Part shown: positions 1 to 8,268 of the stretch, piece after piece
Layout: each line of letters starts with the position of its first letter
Position numbering within the stretch: the first letter of the stretch is position 1
Assembly: GCA_031413635.1 (NCBI GenBank)
Contig: JANOFM010000307.1
Span: 1 to 13,765, forward strand
Source: SZUA-430 sp031413635
GTDB lineage: Bacteria; Pseudomonadota; Alphaproteobacteria; Micropepsales; Micropepsaceae
Reading direction: 5' to 3'
DNA length: 13,765 nucleotides
Notes under the pieces: model-generated
The model's database searches: none
Told to the model about the DNA's origin: nothing
The model's input: the letters and a program-made list of their open reading frames with translations, nothing else
Position numbers and translations under genes: made by a program

Positions 1-4
1 AATG

Positions 5-1021
5 ATGCGCGTGTACTACGACCGCGATGCGGATGTGAATCTGATTAAGGGCAAGAAAGTCGCGATTATCGGCTTCGGCAGCCAGGGGCATGCGCATGCG
101 CTGAACCTGCGCGATTCCGGCGCGAAGGAGGTTGTCGCGGCGCTGAGGCCGGGCGCGTCGGCGACGAAAGCTTCGGCGCAAGGCTTCAAAGTGATGGACG
201 TCGCAGATGCCGCGAAGTGGGCGGATGCGATGATGATGGTCACGCCCGACGAGCTGCAGGCGGACATCTACAAGCAATCGCTGCATGCGAGTATGAAGCA
301 GGGCGCGGCGTTGATGTTCGCGCACGGCTTCAACGTGCATTTCCGGTTGATTGAGCCGCGCGCCGATCTCGACATCTTGATGGTCGCTCCAAAGGGGCCT
401 GGCCATACTGTTCGCTCGGAGTATCAGAAGGGTGGCGGCGTGCCGTGCTTGATCGCGGTCCACCAGGATGCGAGCGGAAACGCGAAGGAGCTGGGTCTGT
501 CTTATGCCAGCGCCATCGGCGGCGGGCGCGCGGGCATTATCGAGACGAATTTCCGAGAAGAGTGCGAGACCGATTTGTTCGGCGAGCAGGTGGTGTTGTG
601 CGGCGGCTTGGTCGAGTTGATCCGCGGCGGATTCGAGACGCTGGTTGAGGCGGGCTATGCGCCGGAGATGGCCTACTTCGAGTGCCTGCACGAGGTGAAG
701 TTGATCGTCGATCTGATCTACGAGGGCGGGATCGCGAACATGAATTATTCGATTTCGAACACTGCGGAGTACGGCGAGTATGTGACGGGACCGCGGATCA
801 TTACCGAACAAACGAAGGCCGAGATGAAGCGTGTGCTCGCCGATATTCAATCGGGCAAGTTCGCGCGCGATTGGGTTCTGGAAAACAAAGCGGGGCAGGC
901 GAGCTTCAAGGCGACGCGCGCCAATCATGCCAAGCATCAGATCGAGGATGTCGGCGCCAAGCTGCGCGCGATGATGCCGTGGATCGCCAAGAACAAGCTG
1001 GTCGATCAGGCGAAGAATTGA
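5..1021 (+). CDS. ilvC: Ketol-acid reductoisomerase (class I), complete
   Basis: Converts 2-acetolactate or 2-aceto-2-hydroxybutyrate to the 2,3-dihydroxy-3-methyl acids, using Mg2+ and NAD(P)H; second common step of valine and isoleucine synthesis, cytosolic. Counting from the ATG at 5 (338 aa), the Rossmann glycine loop GFGSQG is at 23-28, the active-site His is H107 in FAHG, the Mg2+ ligands are D190, E194, E226 and E230, and the substrate serine is S251. These positions match the usual class I numbering, which is why I prefer this start over the ATG three bases upstream (position 2). The length is that of a full short-form enzyme. The window begins just before the gene, so its ribosome binding site and promoter cannot be seen. 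The stop codon overlaps the start of the next gene. Identification is secure. Confidence 0.97.
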   Translation: MRVYYDRDADVNLIKGKKVAIIGFGSQGHAHALNLRDSGAKEVVAALRPGASATKASAQGFKVMDVADAAKWADAMMMVTPDELQADIYKQSLHASMKQGAALMFAHGFNVHFRLIEPRADLDILMVAPKGPGHTVRSEYQKGGGVPCLIAVHQDASGNAKELGLSYASAIGGGRAGIIETNFREECETDLFGEQVVLCGGLVELIRGGFETLVEAGYAPEMAYFECLHEVKLIVDLIYEGGIANMNYSISNTAEYGEYVTGPRIITEQTKAEMKRVLADIQSGKFARDWVLENKAGQASFKATRANHAKHQIEDVGAKLRAMMPWIAKNKLVDQAKN

Positions 1022-1497
1022 TGAAGCGTCCGGAAATACCGGCGTCGCCGTTCGACGGCGGATGTTTGTGCGGAGCCGTGCGGTATCGGCTGAACGCCCC
1101 GCCGATGGCGGTGAATGCGTGTCACTGCACCGATTGCAAAAAGCTGACGGGCGCTACCAATCTGCTGATGATCCTGGCTGCGCGCGAGGCGTTTGCGCAT
1201 GAGGGCGGAGCGGTGGAGCGCTATCGCAAACGGGCGGATTCGGGCCGCGAGATCGATATCGTTCGTTGCGCCGCGTGTGGGGTACGGATGTGGCACGAGC
1301 CGTCGGCGGCGCCACATCTCATTTTTATCGCGGCCGGTACGCTCGACGATTCAAGTTGGGCCATTCCGACGTCGCATATCTGGGTCGAGAAGGCGTCGCC
1401 CGGCGTCACATTTCAAGATGACGCTTTGATTGCCGAAGGTCAGCCCGCCGATCGGCAGGCACTTTTCGATGCGTTCGATCGCGTTTATCCGTCGTGA
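1021..1497 (+). CDS. GFA/CENP-V family zinc-binding protein
   Basis: A 158-aa protein with the full cysteine pattern of the glutathione-dependent formaldehyde-activating (GFA)/CENP-V fold: C15 and C17 in GGCLCGAVRY, C34, C36 and C39 in ACHCTDC, and C83 and C86 in RCAACG. In the family these cysteines bind two zinc ions in a beta-rich fold. Most members have no proven substrate, and the historic formaldehyde-glutathione role should not be assumed here. The ATG at 1021 shares its A with the ilvC TGA stop (TGATG), so the two are probably co-transcribed and translationally coupled. The reading frame stays open far upstream into ilvC, but family similarity begins only at about residue 9 of this start. 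Function in branched-chain amino acid synthesis is not implied by the position alone. Confidence 0.88.
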   Translation: MKRPEIPASPFDGGCLCGAVRYRLNAPPMAVNACHCTDCKKLTGATNLLMILAAREAFAHEGGAVERYRKRADSGREIDIVRCAACGVRMWHEPSAAPHLIFIAAGTLDDSSWAIPTSHIWVEKASPGVTFQDDALIAEGQPADRQALFDAFDRVYPS

Positions 1498-1526
1498 GCT
1501 GACGGGCCGTTGCCGCCCGCGTCGCT

Positions 1527-1545
1527 TGACGCTAATACGGCGTCA
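1527..1545 (+). terminator. Weak stem-loop after the ilvC-GFA pair
   Basis: A 6-bp inverted repeat, TGACGC at 1527-1532 and GCGTCA at 1540-1545, with a 7-base loop, lies 30 bases after the GFA stop codon and is followed by TTCTC. It sits where a terminator for ilvC-GFA would be expected, before purT. The stem is short and the T tract poor, so it may only be a partial terminator or a chance repeat. Confidence 0.3.
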
Positions 1546-1576
1546 TTCTCAATGAAGACGAATGGGGTTTACGCTC

Positions 1577-2761
1577 ATGCGCATCGGAACGCCGCTTTCG
1601 CCGTCCGCCATCAAGGTGATGTTCTTGGGCGCGGGGGAACTCGGCAAGGAAGTGGCGATCGAGCTTCAGCGGCTTGGGGCCGAGGTCATCGCGGTCGATC
1701 GCTACGCGAACGCGCCGGGTCAGCAGGTTGCGCATCGGGCGCATGTGATCGACATGACCGACGGCCAGGCCTTGCGCGATTTGGTGCTGAAGGAGCGGCC
1801 GCATCTGATCGTGCCGGAGATCGAGGCGATTGCGACGGACGAACTCGTGAAGATCGAGGCGGAAGGTTTGGCCCGTGTCATACCGACGGCGAACGCCGCG
1901 CATATCACGATGAACCGCGAACGCATTCGCCGATTGGCGGCGGAGGAATGCGGGCTGGCGACATCGCGTTATGCGTTTTGTTCGTCGCATGACGAGCTTC
2001 AGCGCGCGATCGACGATGGCGTGGGTTACACTTGTTTCGTCAAGCCTGTGATGTCGTCGTCGGGCAAGGGGCAGAGCAAGATCAAGGATCCCGATCAGGT
2101 CGCGAAGGCCTGGGATTACGCGATGGCGGCGGGGCGGGTGAAACAGGCGCGCGTGATCGTCGAGTCCGAAATCAAGTTCGATTTCGAGATTACATTGTTG
2201 ACGGTGCGTCACGCGGGCGGCACGGCGTTTTGCGAGCCGATCGGTCACGTGCAAGTCGACGGCGACTATGTCGAATCCTGGCAACCACAAGCGATGTCGT
2301 CGATAGCGTTGGAGCGGGCGCGGGCGATGGCGAAGACGATCACCGACAAGCTCGGCGGCGCGGGCATATTCGGCGTCGAGCTGTTCGTCCAAGGCAATGA
2401 GGTTTGGTTCTCGGAGGTCAGTCCGCGGCCGCACGATACCGGCCTCGTCACGCTGGCGACGCAACATCAAAGCGAATTTGCGCTCCACGCGCGCGCGATA
2501 TTGGGGCTGCCGGTCGATACGAGCTTGCGCTCGGCCGGCGCCAGCGCTGTGATCTATGGCGGGATGGAGGCCAAGGGCATCGCCTTCGAAGGCGTTGGCG
2601 AGGCGCTGGCGATCCCCGGCAGCGATGTGCGCCTGTTCGGCAAGCCCGAATCGTTCAAGAAAAGGCGCATGGGTGTGGCACTCGCAAGGGCCGAGACGGT
2701 CGACGTGGCGCGGTCACGCGCGAAGCAGGCGGCGGCGCTGGTCAAGCCGGTCGCGTCCTAG
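1577..2761 (+). CDS. purT: Formate-dependent phosphoribosylglycinamide formyltransferase (GAR transformylase 2)
   Basis: ATP-grasp enzyme of purine synthesis: formate + ATP + glycinamide ribonucleotide gives formyl-GAR + ADP + Pi, the folate-independent alternative to PurN. From the ATG at 1577 it has 394 aa, about the family length. Visible landmarks are GAGELG (18-23) in the N-terminal domain, EIEAIAT (81-87), the ATP-grasp loop KPVMSSSGKGQS (156-167), FDFEITLLT (201-209), E268 and E280 as likely Mg2+ ligands, and SEVSPRPHDTG (279-289). A start at 1562 would add five residues (MGFTL), but family similarity begins with MRIGTPLSPSAIKVM, so 1577 is preferred; TGGGG lies about nine bases upstream of it. 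It stands alone, separated from the GFA gene by 79 bases and convergent with the next gene. Nothing in the active-site motifs looks damaged. Confidence 0.96.
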   Translation: MRIGTPLSPSAIKVMFLGAGELGKEVAIELQRLGAEVIAVDRYANAPGQQVAHRAHVIDMTDGQALRDLVLKERPHLIVPEIEAIATDELVKIEAEGLARVIPTANAAHITMNRERIRRLAAEECGLATSRYAFCSSHDELQRAIDDGVGYTCFVKPVMSSSGKGQSKIKDPDQVAKAWDYAMAAGRVKQARVIVESEIKFDFEITLLTVRHAGGTAFCEPIGHVQVDGDYVESWQPQAMSSIALERARAMAKTITDKLGGAGIFGVELFVQGNEVWFSEVSPRPHDTGLVTLATQHQSEFALHARAILGLPVDTSLRSAGASAVIYGGMEAKGIAFEGVGEALAIPGSDVRLFGKPESFKKRRMGVALARAETVDVARSRAKQAAALVKPVAS

Positions 2762-2812
2762 TTTGTCGCTTTGCAACTTGAAGCGCCGATACACCTAACG
2801 CTCAATCTTAGA

Positions 2813-3538
2813 TTACATTCTTGCCCAAACGAGGGGCGGAGGGAGAATATCGTTCGGCGCAAACTCGATATGGATGACGCGCCGATGGCTCGGTGTTCGT
2901 GACGGTGACGAAGCGTGCAGCAGCAAGGGCCGCAACAGAAGGGCCGCTCCGGCGGGCGCTTTGCAAATCACTTCCTCGATTTCTTGCCGGCATGCGCCGA
3001 CCTGATCCCGACGCAGGCGCCCTAGCCGGTGACTTCCCGGCACCACGCGCAAGGGGCCGTTGTCCAAGCCGCAGTCGTCGAGATGTAGACGGACGGCGAG
3101 CATTGCCTCCAGGATCGAGACCGGCGGCTGAACGTGCGGGACACCCGCCTTCGACGACCATGGGCCCCAACCTTCAATACTGTGCTGCTCGGTTACGGCA
3201 ATCGATAGGTCCTGATGCCAGAGCACGGGCCAGTTGGCGCCCGGCGTTTTGTCGAAGAACAGTGCGCGGACTGGCAGTGCTTGCTCGCCTAAAACCGGTT
3301 CGACCAGAGCGCGGATGGCACACGACGCCGCCAAATCTTGAACGGCATGCGCCCGGAGGAGGTTTCGGCCGCCATAAACGGCGTCGTTCCGGCGGGCGCG
3401 GCTGATCTCTGCGTCGCCGAGTTCGGCCAAAAGACGATCGATTTCATAGGCAGAAATGACAGCCGGGACGATGGCAAAGCCGTCGCGCTCCAGGCCGGCC
3501 AATTGGGGCTTCAGGGCGGTGTTTGGGGCCTGCGTCAA
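2813..3538 (-). CDS. Phytanoyl-CoA dioxygenase (PhyH)-family Fe(II)/2-oxoglutarate oxygenase
   Basis: A 241-aa member of the PhyH group of non-haem iron, 2-oxoglutarate-dependent oxygenases, which hydroxylate varied small molecules; the substrate cannot be read from the sequence. The iron triad is visible as H108 and D110 in WHQD and distal H208 in LLLHASS. R219 or R220, 11-12 residues later, fits the 2-oxoglutarate-binding arginine. The family stretch GPLRVVPGSH is at 161-170. The start is a TTG at 3538: no ATG or GTG lies between it and the upstream in-frame stop at 3593-3595, and the PhyH fold begins by about residue 14, leaving no room for a later start. An AAAGAG about six bases upstream is a fair ribosome binding site. 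It ends 51 bases from convergent purT and looks like a single-gene accessory unit between biosynthetic genes. Confidence 0.85.
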   Translation of the reverse strand: MTQAPNTALKPQLAGLERDGFAIVPAVISAYEIDRLLAELGDAEISRARRNDAVYGGRNLLRAHAVQDLAASCAIRALVEPVLGEQALPVRALFFDKTPGANWPVLWHQDLSIAVTEQHSIEGWGPWSSKAGVPHVQPPVSILEAMLAVRLHLDDCGLDNGPLRVVPGSHRLGRLRRDQVGACRQEIEEVICKAPAGAALLLRPLLLHASSPSRTPSHRRVIHIEFAPNDILPPPLVWARM

Positions 3539-3761
3539 GCTGGGCTCTTTGTTTCCGAATTCTTGCCGACCATTCGAATCGGGGCAGATTCTTCATGAGT
3601 CAAGGCAAAATATGCCGTTTCTCGTTGCGTAGCTTGGGTGTTTCGCACTAATGATTCTCTAGATGCGGCGTGAGCTTGGGCCAGAGTTTCATAAGGTCTT
3701 AACGCCGCGTCTTTATGGTGAATGCCGGCAAGCTAAGCTGGCGGCGTGAGGCAAAGACGGC
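3539..3761. other. Upstream part of the 472-base phyH-leuA gap: promoter region, undefined
   Basis: The gap should hold divergent promoters for the dioxygenase (-) and for leuA with its leader (+). Possible but weak + strand hexamers are TTGCGT (3625-3630) with TAATGA (3649-3654, spacing 18), or TTGGGT (3634-3639) with CTCTAG (3657-3662, spacing 17). On the - strand there is a TTGACT (3603-3598) without a good -10. None is convincing. A long-range 7-bp repeat pairs CGTCTTT (3708-3714) with AAAGACG (3753-3759) and encloses the ribosome binding site of the leader frame. The 18-codon frame at 3594-3650 has no ribosome binding site and is not called. Confidence 0.4.
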
Positions 3762-3890
3762 ATGGGTGACGTGCGGACAGCGAATGCGACGACGGAGGCC
3801 CTTGGCCGCCGCGCGCGTTTGCGTGTGCATGCACAATCTCATCGGTCTCTTCGGAATACGCTCGGACTGCTTCTTCTTACCTGCCCCTAG
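3762..3890 (+). CDS. Putative leucine leader peptide of leuA (attenuation leader)
   Basis: A 42-codon frame starting at ATG 3762, with TGAGG ten bases upstream. The peptide ends TLGLLLLTCP: residues 34 and 36-39 are leucine (codons CTC, then CTG CTT CTT CTT at 3867-3878), followed by Thr-Cys-Pro and TAG at 3888-3890. The stop lies 120 bases before the leuA ATG and within the 5' arm of an 11-bp stem-loop. The Gly-Leu-Leu-Leu-Leu core is the same as I recall in the enterobacterial leuL leader, where stalling on leucine codons senses charged tRNA-Leu. GTG codons at 3771 and 3825 are alternative starts, the latter giving a 22-residue peptide. The N-terminal half has no recognisable feature, as is usual for leaders. 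The call rests on codon content, position and nearby structure, not on measured expression or conservation. Confidence 0.62.
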   Translation: MGDVRTANATTEALGRRARLRVHAQSHRSLRNTLGLLLLTCP

Positions 3891-3945
3891 GCGCGCAAGC
3901 GGCCGTGGTCGAACGCTCAAGGGCGGCCCGGACGGTGCTTAGGGG
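3884..3945 (+). promoter_or_regulatory. Leader stem-loop overlapping the leader stop codon
   Basis: CCCCTAGGCGC (3884-3894) pairs along all 11 positions with GTGCTTAGGGG (3935-3945), using two G-U pairs. Inside it GGCCG (3901-3905) pairs with CGGCC (3924-3928). The leader TAG (3888-3890) is in the 5' arm, so a ribosome on the leucine codons or at the stop would disturb the outer stem. Competing pairings downstream are GCCCG (3926-3930) with CGGGC (3992-3996) and CGGTG (3933-3937) with CACCG (3979-3983). No T tract follows any of these, so this is not a standard intrinsic terminator. A switch between these forms is an inference. Confidence 0.5.
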
Positions 3946-3980
3946 AAGGAAGAGGTCAAGTCCGGAGCAGATATCCGACA

Positions 3981-3994
3981 CCGCTTTCCAGCGG
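3981..3994 (+). promoter_or_regulatory. Small hairpin just before the leuA ribosome binding site
   Basis: CCGCT (3981-3985) and AGCGG (3990-3994) form a 5-bp stem with a four-base loop. It ends six bases before the AGAGAGAAG ribosome binding region of leuA (3999-4007). Its 5' arm can instead pair with AGCGG at 3898-3902 in the leader, so it may belong to the same switching region. No T tract follows it. Confidence 0.3.
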
Positions 3995-4010
3995 GCTTAG
4001 AGAGAAGACC

Positions 4011-5561
<1,551 letters not shown>

Positions 5562-5578
5562 AGAGACACTCAACAAGA

Positions 5579-5604
5579 GACGGATCGCAGAGGGGCGGTC
5601 CGTC
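5579..5604 (+). repeat. Inverted repeat between leuA and mreB
   Basis: GACGGA (5579-5584) and TCCGTC (5599-5604) form a 6-bp stem with a 14-base purine-rich loop, in the 65-base gap. No T tract follows, so I do not call it a terminator. It ends about ten bases before the GGAGAAG ribosome binding site of mreB. Confidence 0.3.
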
Positions 5605-5626
5605 GCAAAGGGCGGAGAAGAAGTAG

Positions 5627-6670
5627 ATGTTTTCGAGTCTGTTAGGAATGCTGTCGTCCGACATGGCGATCGACCTCGGTACGGCGAACACGCTCGTCTA
5701 CGTCAAGGGGCGGGGGATCGTGCTCAACGAACCATCGGTCGTGGCGATCATGAACAAGGGCGGCAAGAAGGTCGTGCTCGAAGTGGGCAATGCGGCCAAG
5801 ATGATGCTGGGCCGCACGCCCGGCAACATCGAAGCGATCCGCCCGATGCGCGACGGCGTCATCGCCGACTTCGAAGTGGCCGAGGAAATGATCAAGCACT
5901 TCATTCGCAAAGTGCATAACCGCCGTTCGTTCGCCAACCCGATGATCATCATCTGCGTGCCTTCGGGTGCGACCGCGGTCGAGCGGCGCGCCATTCAGGA
6001 GTCGGCCTTGTCGGCCGGCGCGCGCCGCGTCTATCTGATCGAAGAACCGATGGCTGCCGCGATCGGCGCCAATCTGCCGGTGACCGAGGCGACCGGATCG
6101 ATGATCGTCGATATCGGCGGCGGCACGACGGAAGTGGCCGTCTTGTCGCTGGGGGGTATCGTCTATGCCCGTTCGGTGCGCGTGGGCGGCGACAAGATGG
6201 ACGATGCGATCATTTCGTATATCCGGCGCCACCACAATTTGCTGATCGGCGAGTCTTCGGCCGAACGGATCAAGAAGGAAGTCGGTTGTGCCCGCGCACC
6301 CGAGAAGGGAATGGAATTGCGCATCGACATCAAGGGACGCGATCTTCTGAACGGCGTGCCGAAGGAAATCAGCATCACGCAGGCGCAGATCGCAGACGCT
6401 TTGCAAGAGCCGGTCAGTCAGATCATCGACGCGGTCAAGGTGGCGCTTGAGGCGACACCGCCGGAGCTGGCGGCCGATATCGTGGACAAGGGCATCGTGC
6501 TGACGGGCGGCGGGGCGCTTTTGACCAATCTCGACATGGTTTTGCGCGAGGAAACCGGGCTGCCAGTGTCGATCGCGGACGAGCCGCTATCGTGTGTCGC
6601 GCTGGGCACAGGCAAGGTGCTGGAGCACATCAACACGCATAAGCAGGTGCTTTCGTCCGTATACTACTGA
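5627..6670 (+). CDS. mreB: Rod shape-determining actin homologue MreB
   Basis: Bacterial actin that polymerises under the inner membrane and positions the elongation wall-synthesis complex. The 347-aa protein shows the actin-fold nucleotide motifs: phosphate-1 DLGTANT (16-22), phosphate-2 DIGGGTTE (162-169) and the adenosine-binding TGGGALL (293-299), plus the LIEEPMAAAIG stretch (137-147) with E140 at the hydrolysis site. The N-terminal MFSSLLGML is a short amphipathic-looking segment, like the membrane-binding end of other MreB proteins. GGAGAAGAAG lies 5 to 14 bases upstream of the ATG. The gene heads the mreB-mreC-mreD-mrdA-rodA block, all on one strand. A strong stem-loop follows its stop codon and may set its level apart from the downstream genes. 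Confidence 0.98.
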   Translation: MFSSLLGMLSSDMAIDLGTANTLVYVKGRGIVLNEPSVVAIMNKGGKKVVLEVGNAAKMMLGRTPGNIEAIRPMRDGVIADFEVAEEMIKHFIRKVHNRRSFANPMIIICVPSGATAVERRAIQESALSAGARRVYLIEEPMAAAIGANLPVTEATGSMIVDIGGGTTEVAVLSLGGIVYARSVRVGGDKMDDAIISYIRRHHNLLIGESSAERIKKEVGCARAPEKGMELRIDIKGRDLLNGVPKEISITQAQIADALQEPVSQIIDAVKVALEATPPELAADIVDKGIVLTGGGALLTNLDMVLREETGLPVSIADEPLSCVALGTGKVLEHINTHKQVLSSVYY

Positions 6671-6680
6671 TCTATTGTGG

Positions 6681-6712
6681 CGCGTGCGCAGATTCGCTTT
6701 GCTGCGCTCGCG
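6681..6712 (+). terminator. Strong stem-loop between mreB and mreC (internal attenuator or RNA-stabilising hairpin)
   Basis: CGCGTGCGCAG (6681-6691) pairs with CTGCGCTCGCG (6702-6712) at 10 of 11 positions (one T-T mismatch), with a 10-base loop, starting 10 bases after the mreB stop. It is followed only by ATTTG, a poor T tract, so termination would be partial. Such hairpins inside operons can reduce downstream transcription or protect the 3' end of the upstream message; which applies here cannot be told from sequence. Confidence 0.5.
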
Positions 6713-6742
6713 ATTTGAACCTCAAGGGTAGTCGAGTACACG

Positions 6743-7720
6743 ATGGCGTGGGACCGCAGACGCCGGAGAGCTTCAGAGACGGGTCCTTGGGGCTTCGTCG
6801 CGCATAACCTGTCGCTTGTCTCGTTCGTTGTCATTGCGCTGGGCGTGCTTGTCGTTGCTCGGGCGCAAGGCGACGTGTTCGAGGAGGCGCGTGAGGTATT
6901 CAACGACGCGGGCGCTCCGATCATGGAAACGCTCGCCGTGCCTGCCGCCGAAGTCAAGCGGTGGAGCGACGGCGTCGGCTCGCTGTTCACGCTCTATGCC
7001 GAAAATCAGCGTCTGCGGGAAGAAAACGAGCGTTTGCTGGCGGCGCAGAGCGAGCTTGCCTATTTGCAGCGCAAAGTTCTGCGATACGAAGAACTCTTGA
7101 AGGCACCGGCCGAAGCCGACGTTACCTCGGTCGCGGCACGCATCATCGCGGACGCCACCGGGCCCTTCGCGCACACGGTCTTGGTCAACGCGGGGCGCGC
7201 GCAAGGCGTGACCAAGGGTCAAGCCGTCGTCGACGAGCGCGGTTTGCTCGGTCGCATCATTGCCTCGGGCGAGCGTTCGGCGCGCGTATTGCTGCTGACC
7301 GATCTCAACAGCCGCATTCCGGTGATGATCGAAGGCGACAATCTGAAAGCCATTCTCGTTGGCGACAGTTCGCTGCGCCCGGTGCTCGAATATCTGCCGC
7401 CCGGGTCGCGCCTGACCGTCGGCGCGCGGGTCGTGACGACACCGGATGGTGGCGTCTTTCCGCCGGGCGTTGCGGTCGGCCGGGTCGCCGCCGGATCGAA
7501 CGAGCCGCGGGTCCAGCTTTTTACCGGCGAGGGGCGTGCCGACTTCGTTCGCGTCTTGCACTACACGGCGCCGGTCGACGTCGACAAAGTGGCGCCCGAA
7601 GCGGACCCCGCGAACGGAAAAGCGGGTGCGGTTTCGTCCAATCCGGTCTCGGGGCCTCCTCCGCAAGCCGCCGCTCCGACACCGCACGCGCCGCATGCCG
7701 CTCCGCGTCAGCCGACATAG
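6743..7720 (+). CDS. mreC: Rod shape-determining protein MreC
   Basis: Bitopic inner-membrane protein whose periplasmic beta-barrel domains activate PBP2 in the elongation complex. The 325-aa product has a short basic cytosolic start with a run of five arginines (5-9), a transmembrane helix at about 22-40, and a coiled coil around 84-120 rich in Glu/Leu/Arg heptads (AENQRLREENERLL). The MreC core follows, about 125-275, with family-like stretches such as VVDERGLLGRI (162-172). The end, about 281-325, is Pro/Ala/His-rich and probably disordered, a variable feature of alphaproteobacterial MreC. The ATG is at 6743; only a weak ribosome binding site (AAGGG or CGAG) precedes it, so translation may be modest compared with mreB. 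mreD begins 14 bases after the stop. Confidence 0.94.
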   Translation: MAWDRRRRRASETGPWGFVAHNLSLVSFVVIALGVLVVARAQGDVFEEAREVFNDAGAPIMETLAVPAAEVKRWSDGVGSLFTLYAENQRLREENERLLAAQSELAYLQRKVLRYEELLKAPAEADVTSVAARIIADATGPFAHTVLVNAGRAQGVTKGQAVVDERGLLGRIIASGERSARVLLLTDLNSRIPVMIEGDNLKAILVGDSSLRPVLEYLPPGSRLTVGARVVTTPDGGVFPPGVAVGRVAAGSNEPRVQLFTGEGRADFVRVLHYTAPVDVDKVAPEADPANGKAGAVSSNPVSGPPPQAAAPTPHAPHAAPRQPT

Positions 7721-7734
7721 GGGCGGGCTAGCCC

Positions 7735-8268
7735 ATGTCCGTTTTCTTGCAGGTCGCGGTCTTGTGGATGATACGCCAGGCATGGCTGTCGATGCCCTTG
7801 ATCGCGGCGGTTGCGGGGATGGCGATCGCCATGGCGCCCGCAAATCTCGCGCGCGGATTGGTGCAGGCGCCGGACCTTGTGTTGATCTGCGTGTTCTTTT
7901 GGGCGATTTACGGGCCTTCATTCTTGCCGCCATGGGCGGTGTTTCTCCTTGGCTTGATTCAAGACTTCGCCACAGGCGGTCCGATCGGGTTTTGGGCCCT
8001 GATCTATTTGACGGCCTATGGGTTCACGCTGTCGCAGCGCGTGTTCTTCAGCGGGCGCAGCGGGCCGGGGGTGTGGATCGGCTTTGCCATGGTCGCAAGT
8101 GTCACCGCGGTCGTTGCTTGGGTTTTGGGTTCGACCAGCTATGCGCGCTGGATGATGCCTTGGGCGATCATGTCGCAAGCCGCGGTCACCATTCTGTTCT
8201 ATCCGCTTGTCGCGCGCCTGTTGTCCTATCTGCGCGGCACGTTGACGACGGCACGCGAGGCGCCGTGA
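7735..8268 (+). CDS. mreD: Rod shape-determining protein MreD
   Basis: Small integral inner-membrane protein of the elongation complex; its exact job is unclear even in model species. The 177-aa sequence is almost all hydrophobic, with about five membrane segments (roughly 17-37, 48-66, 68-95, 112-132 and 141-165), and the family stretch LLGLIQDFATGGPIG (71-85) with the semi-conserved QD. The start at 7735 is preceded by GGGGCGGG; an ATG at 7768 (residue 12) is a possible alternative that still keeps all membrane segments. A perfect 10-base palindrome, GGGCTAGCCC (7725-7734), lies directly before the start codon and could partly hide the ribosome binding site. The stop TGA at 8266-8268 overlaps an ATG that opens a six-codon frame leading into mrdA. 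Confidence 0.9.
   Translation: MSVFLQVAVLWMIRQAWLSMPLIAAVAGMAIAMAPANLARGLVQAPDLVLICVFFWAIYGPSFLPPWAVFLLGLIQDFATGGPIGFWALIYLTAYGFTLSQRVFFSGRSGPGVWIGFAMVASVTAVVAWVLGSTSYARWMMPWAIMSQAAVTILFYPLVARLLSYLRGTLTTAREAP

Noticed and set aside
2767..2785. Possible terminator between purT and the convergent oxygenase gene (CGCTT with AAGCG)
   Set aside because: Only five Watson-Crick pairs plus one wobble, with no T tract on either strand.
3594..3650. An 18-codon frame upstream of the leucine leader
   Set aside because: No ribosome binding site, no amino-acid run, and no structure near it.
3715..3942. A 75-codon + strand frame before leuA (starts at ATG 3715)
   Set aside because: Arg-rich composition, no family resemblance and no ribosome binding site. 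The overlapping frame at 3762-3890 explains the position better because of its leucine-rich end.
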